From: Physcomitrium patens
Lineage: Eukaryota; Streptophyta; Bryopsida; Funariales; Funariaceae
Direction of reading: 5' to 3'
Length of the DNA: 64,000 bases
Assembly: GCF_000002425.4 (NCBI RefSeq)
Contig: NC_037269.1
Location: 7,759,330-7,823,329, forward strand
Position numbers and translations under genes: made by a program. Shown piece after piece: positions 61,870 to 64,000 of this stretch. Numbering within the stretch: position 1 is the first letter of the stretch; each line of letters opens with the position of its first letter. A model generated the notes under the pieces. The model was not told the origin of the DNA. It worked only from the letters and a program-made list of their open reading frames with translations, and made no database searches.

Positions 61870-62817
61870 CTAAATGCATCTTTGTACATATCCTTGTTTT
61901 GAAACATTCTTCGAATTGTTTATAGAAGTATTCTCTTCAAGTCTTGCCAATTTGATTTGAAGATCTCGCATTCCTCGTATAATTTCTTCCATACCCATAT
62001 CTGCTTTCTTTGACAAGGATGTCGAAGGTTGAACTGTAGGCATTGTCGGTGGTGTTGTACGTACTGGAGCTTTGGGTGCTTGTACTGTTTTCGGAATATT
62101 GCTCCTATCTTTCCTCCTTTCTTTTTTTGTAAGCAACCCCACCGCATCTTCAACGTTCTTCCACTTCATTGTCAATCCTTCATCTTCTTCTTTGTCTTCA
62201 AGAAGGGGTTCTAATTTCTCTTGCAATTTTCCATCAGCAGCTTGAAGAAATAGATCAACTTTGTTCGGCTCCAATGTCAATTTTTCTACCTTCGAAAATT
62301 GAGAGTACTGCCTCTCAAATTCCCTTAGTAGCTCTGTTGCTTGCAAATTCTTATTGGGCCGTTCAATCCATCCCAGAAACAGCTTCTTAGTAACGCGATC
62401 AGCATCTTCCAAGAAATATTCGTCTTTCAATGCATGCAAAAAATCCTCCCATGAATTCCCACAACGATCCGTAATCGATGTAATGTGGTCCCTTATCTCC
62501 TGTATCGTGGCAAGTCCAAATAGTGCAACCATTTTCTTCTCAGAAACTCGATTTAATTCCATTTCACGAACATAACATCTTAAATACCTTGAAATATTCC
62601 TCCCATCAAATTAATCAATTTTATTGACCACTGCTTGCAATGCTTTGGTTGCCAAAGCTTCCTTTCGATCATTGCTTTGCTGTTGCTGCATTGACAATGA
62701 GAAGGCTTGAAAAAAACTAGCAATAGACGGATCCATGTGCATACCTTGTCCTTTAGAAGACTCCCCACTAGAAACTCCTCCCAAAAATCCTTCAAAATTT
62801 TTATTTTCGTTTTCCAT
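61870..62817 (-). CDS. Element A gag region (retroelement fossil)
   Basis: Begins near 62817 (MENENKNFEGFLGGVSS) and continues in the frame 62562-61870 through a retrotransposon-gag-like core (WEDFLHALKDEYFLEDADRV, then FLGWIERPNKNLQATELLRE). A Pro/Thr-rich linker and a CCHC-like knuckle just beyond complete it. It contains a break. Confidence 0.75.
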
Positions 62818-62889
62818 AAAAATAAAGATAAAATCAACCGAAATCCAATACCTTCCACCTCAAGCTTTTACGTCGGGTTCACCACTTTA

Positions 62890-64000
62890 TGTCGTATTAC
62901 GTGCTTTCTTGCTCGAGAACGTGCCGGACGTCTGGCTGTAGAAGGTAGTATGGAGATTCGCCGATAGTCAAGCAGTCTATCAGTTTTTGACTGCTGGAAT
63001 ATAAACGACTGCAACAATGTACCGTAAATCTATACGGATGCTCTTCGACTGCTTGTCGAAGTCTTTTTTTTTTTCCCAGCCGGTAGGTCTTTAGACGTTA
63101 CAGAGAACCCCGAACAACCCAAACTGTTGATCTTCAATACCCCTTTGTACTTACGATCTTGTATCCATTGACTGTCCTGTTAGATTAACTCAATAAATTT
63201 CATTCACTCCGCATACTCAATCCTATAGACACCCCTTTAATCCTTCAATCACAAACGTAACTCGATTTTACAAAACAGTCAAGAGTATTCAAAACCACTT
63301 CATTTAAAAATCTCGATTCACCATTACAACACTGACTTCAGCAACGATTGCCTCAGTCTTCCTAGAACTCTACGAAGAAGAAAAATCCAAATTCTATGTC
63401 TTTTCTTCCCCGACCCGAAGCATGAAGCTCCTCTCTCATATCCCTTTGATCTTCAAAAACCTCCAATGAAAACCGAACTAGTAACCTTACAAAAGCTTGA
63501 AAACTAGCTCCCCCCGATTCCCCCAGAGAAAAATAAAACCCCCCTTCCTAAAACTATATTCTCCCCTAACCTTATCCTCTGAATTTCTTCAATCTTCCAT
63601 CTTAGATCCGGAATTGGCTCCCGCCGTCAGAGCTTAGATCCGAAATTGGCTCACGTCATCAAGGCCTTCTCCTCCGTTTTTACCTTTAAGAGATCCATTT
63701 ACCGTAAACAACGTTCCTTGAAACGGCACAGAGAACAGGACAGCCCGAAACAGAATCGAAACCCCGTAATCGGGACCACATTGAGTCGCCCGACCAATTC
63801 AGGTCCCATATTGGGTAAGATGCCCGTAGTAACCTCGATGCTCGCGTAATTGGATCAAATTGGTATTCGCGTCAGACTGGCTGAGGCCCGTAGTAAGACC
63901 TGGATTTTCCCGTAACTAGACTGCATTGGGTTGCCCTACCAATACAGGTCTCATATTGGGTAAGAGGACCCGGATTGGATTCTCGAAATTGGATCCAATT
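62890..64000 (-). repeat. Element A 5' LTR, truncated by the window
   Basis: 1,111 bp of the LTR are visible from TGTCGTATTACG. It aligns with 55566 onward with only scattered differences, mostly transitions, and contains the same CCCGTAAT-type internal repeats. Confidence 0.9.

Larger units (their letters stand above)
55566..64000 (-). mobile_element. Element A: youngest, best-preserved Ty3/gypsy-like element, right end cut by the window
   Basis: Minus-strand element with its 3' LTR at 55566-56906, internal region 56907-62889, and 5' LTR from 62890 to beyond 64000. A primer-site-like TGGTGAACCCGACG lies just inside the 5' LTR (about 62885-62872) and the polypurine tract AGAGGGGGTGGA is next to the 3' LTR. 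Gag runs from about 62817 to 61870, ending in a CCHC-like knuckle (CDDASHTRKDC). The protease-like block is near 60900 (VALVDHGSEINLM). Reverse transcriptase is at about 59740-59300 (PKKNGSLRFIQDM, YSGYDQFQL, FLDDVPIKG), RNase H at about 58900-58450, and integrase at about 58070-57000, with a Lys/Glu-rich tail. No chromodomain was recognised. The coding region has only about four or five breaks. GC is much higher than in the related element B. It is inserted in Gypsy-F gag. Confidence 0.9.

Overview
This window is nuclear DNA of a land plant. The evidence is a BED/DUF659 hAT-like gene of plant type, a spliced HMA-domain gene, a decayed copy of the plastid-linked SPD1/Ycf45 ATPase gene, and stacked Ty1/copia and Ty3/gypsy chromovirus elements. 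A non-seed plant such as a bryophyte is possible, but the sequence does not prove it. No rRNA, tRNA, CRISPR or bacterial-type feature was found.

Region 1 (1-9.0 kb) is genic to intergenic. A BED-zinc-finger/DUF659 gene runs off the left edge on the minus strand. Upstream lie a GA-rich leader and a telobox, then gene-poor DNA with microsatellites. A broken glutathione-S-transferase-like gene lies at 5.4-6.5 kb, with a possible second fragment near 7.1 kb.

Region 2 (9.0-14.8 kb) is a complete chromovirus insertion (Gypsy-1) with a perfect 5-bp target duplication. Its LTRs carry dense heat-shock-element (HSE) arrays. The 3' LTR has a 101-bp tandem duplication that doubles this array. A further ORF lies between the chromodomain and the 3' LTR.

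Region 3 (14.8-22.7 kb) is host DNA. It holds an AT-rich repeat-like tract, a decayed multi-exon SPD1/Ycf45-like pseudogene (minus strand), and an apparently intact three-exon gene (minus strand, 403 aa). That gene has an HMA fold without the metal-binding CxxC.

Region 4 (22.7-26.8 kb) is very AT-rich. It contains degraded direct repeats and a copia-type LTR whose promoter holds four 50-bp repeats, each with an HSE-like core, just upstream of a TATA box.

Region 5 (26.8-64 kb) is one nest of LTR retroelements. Gypsy-C (minus strand) is the outermost. It is interrupted by a solo LTR, by element B and by another LTR element (D2). Element B itself contains a copia element, a solo LTR and an inverted LTR fragment. 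D2 is interrupted by Gypsy-E, E by Gypsy-F, and F by element A, which continues past the right edge. The chain C > D2 > E > F > A is five insertions deep. The innermost element (A) is the most GC-rich and best preserved; the outer ones are AT-rich and more decayed.

Coordinates come from reading by eye. Element boundaries set by terminal motifs are good to a few bases. Domain boundaries inside elements are approximate.
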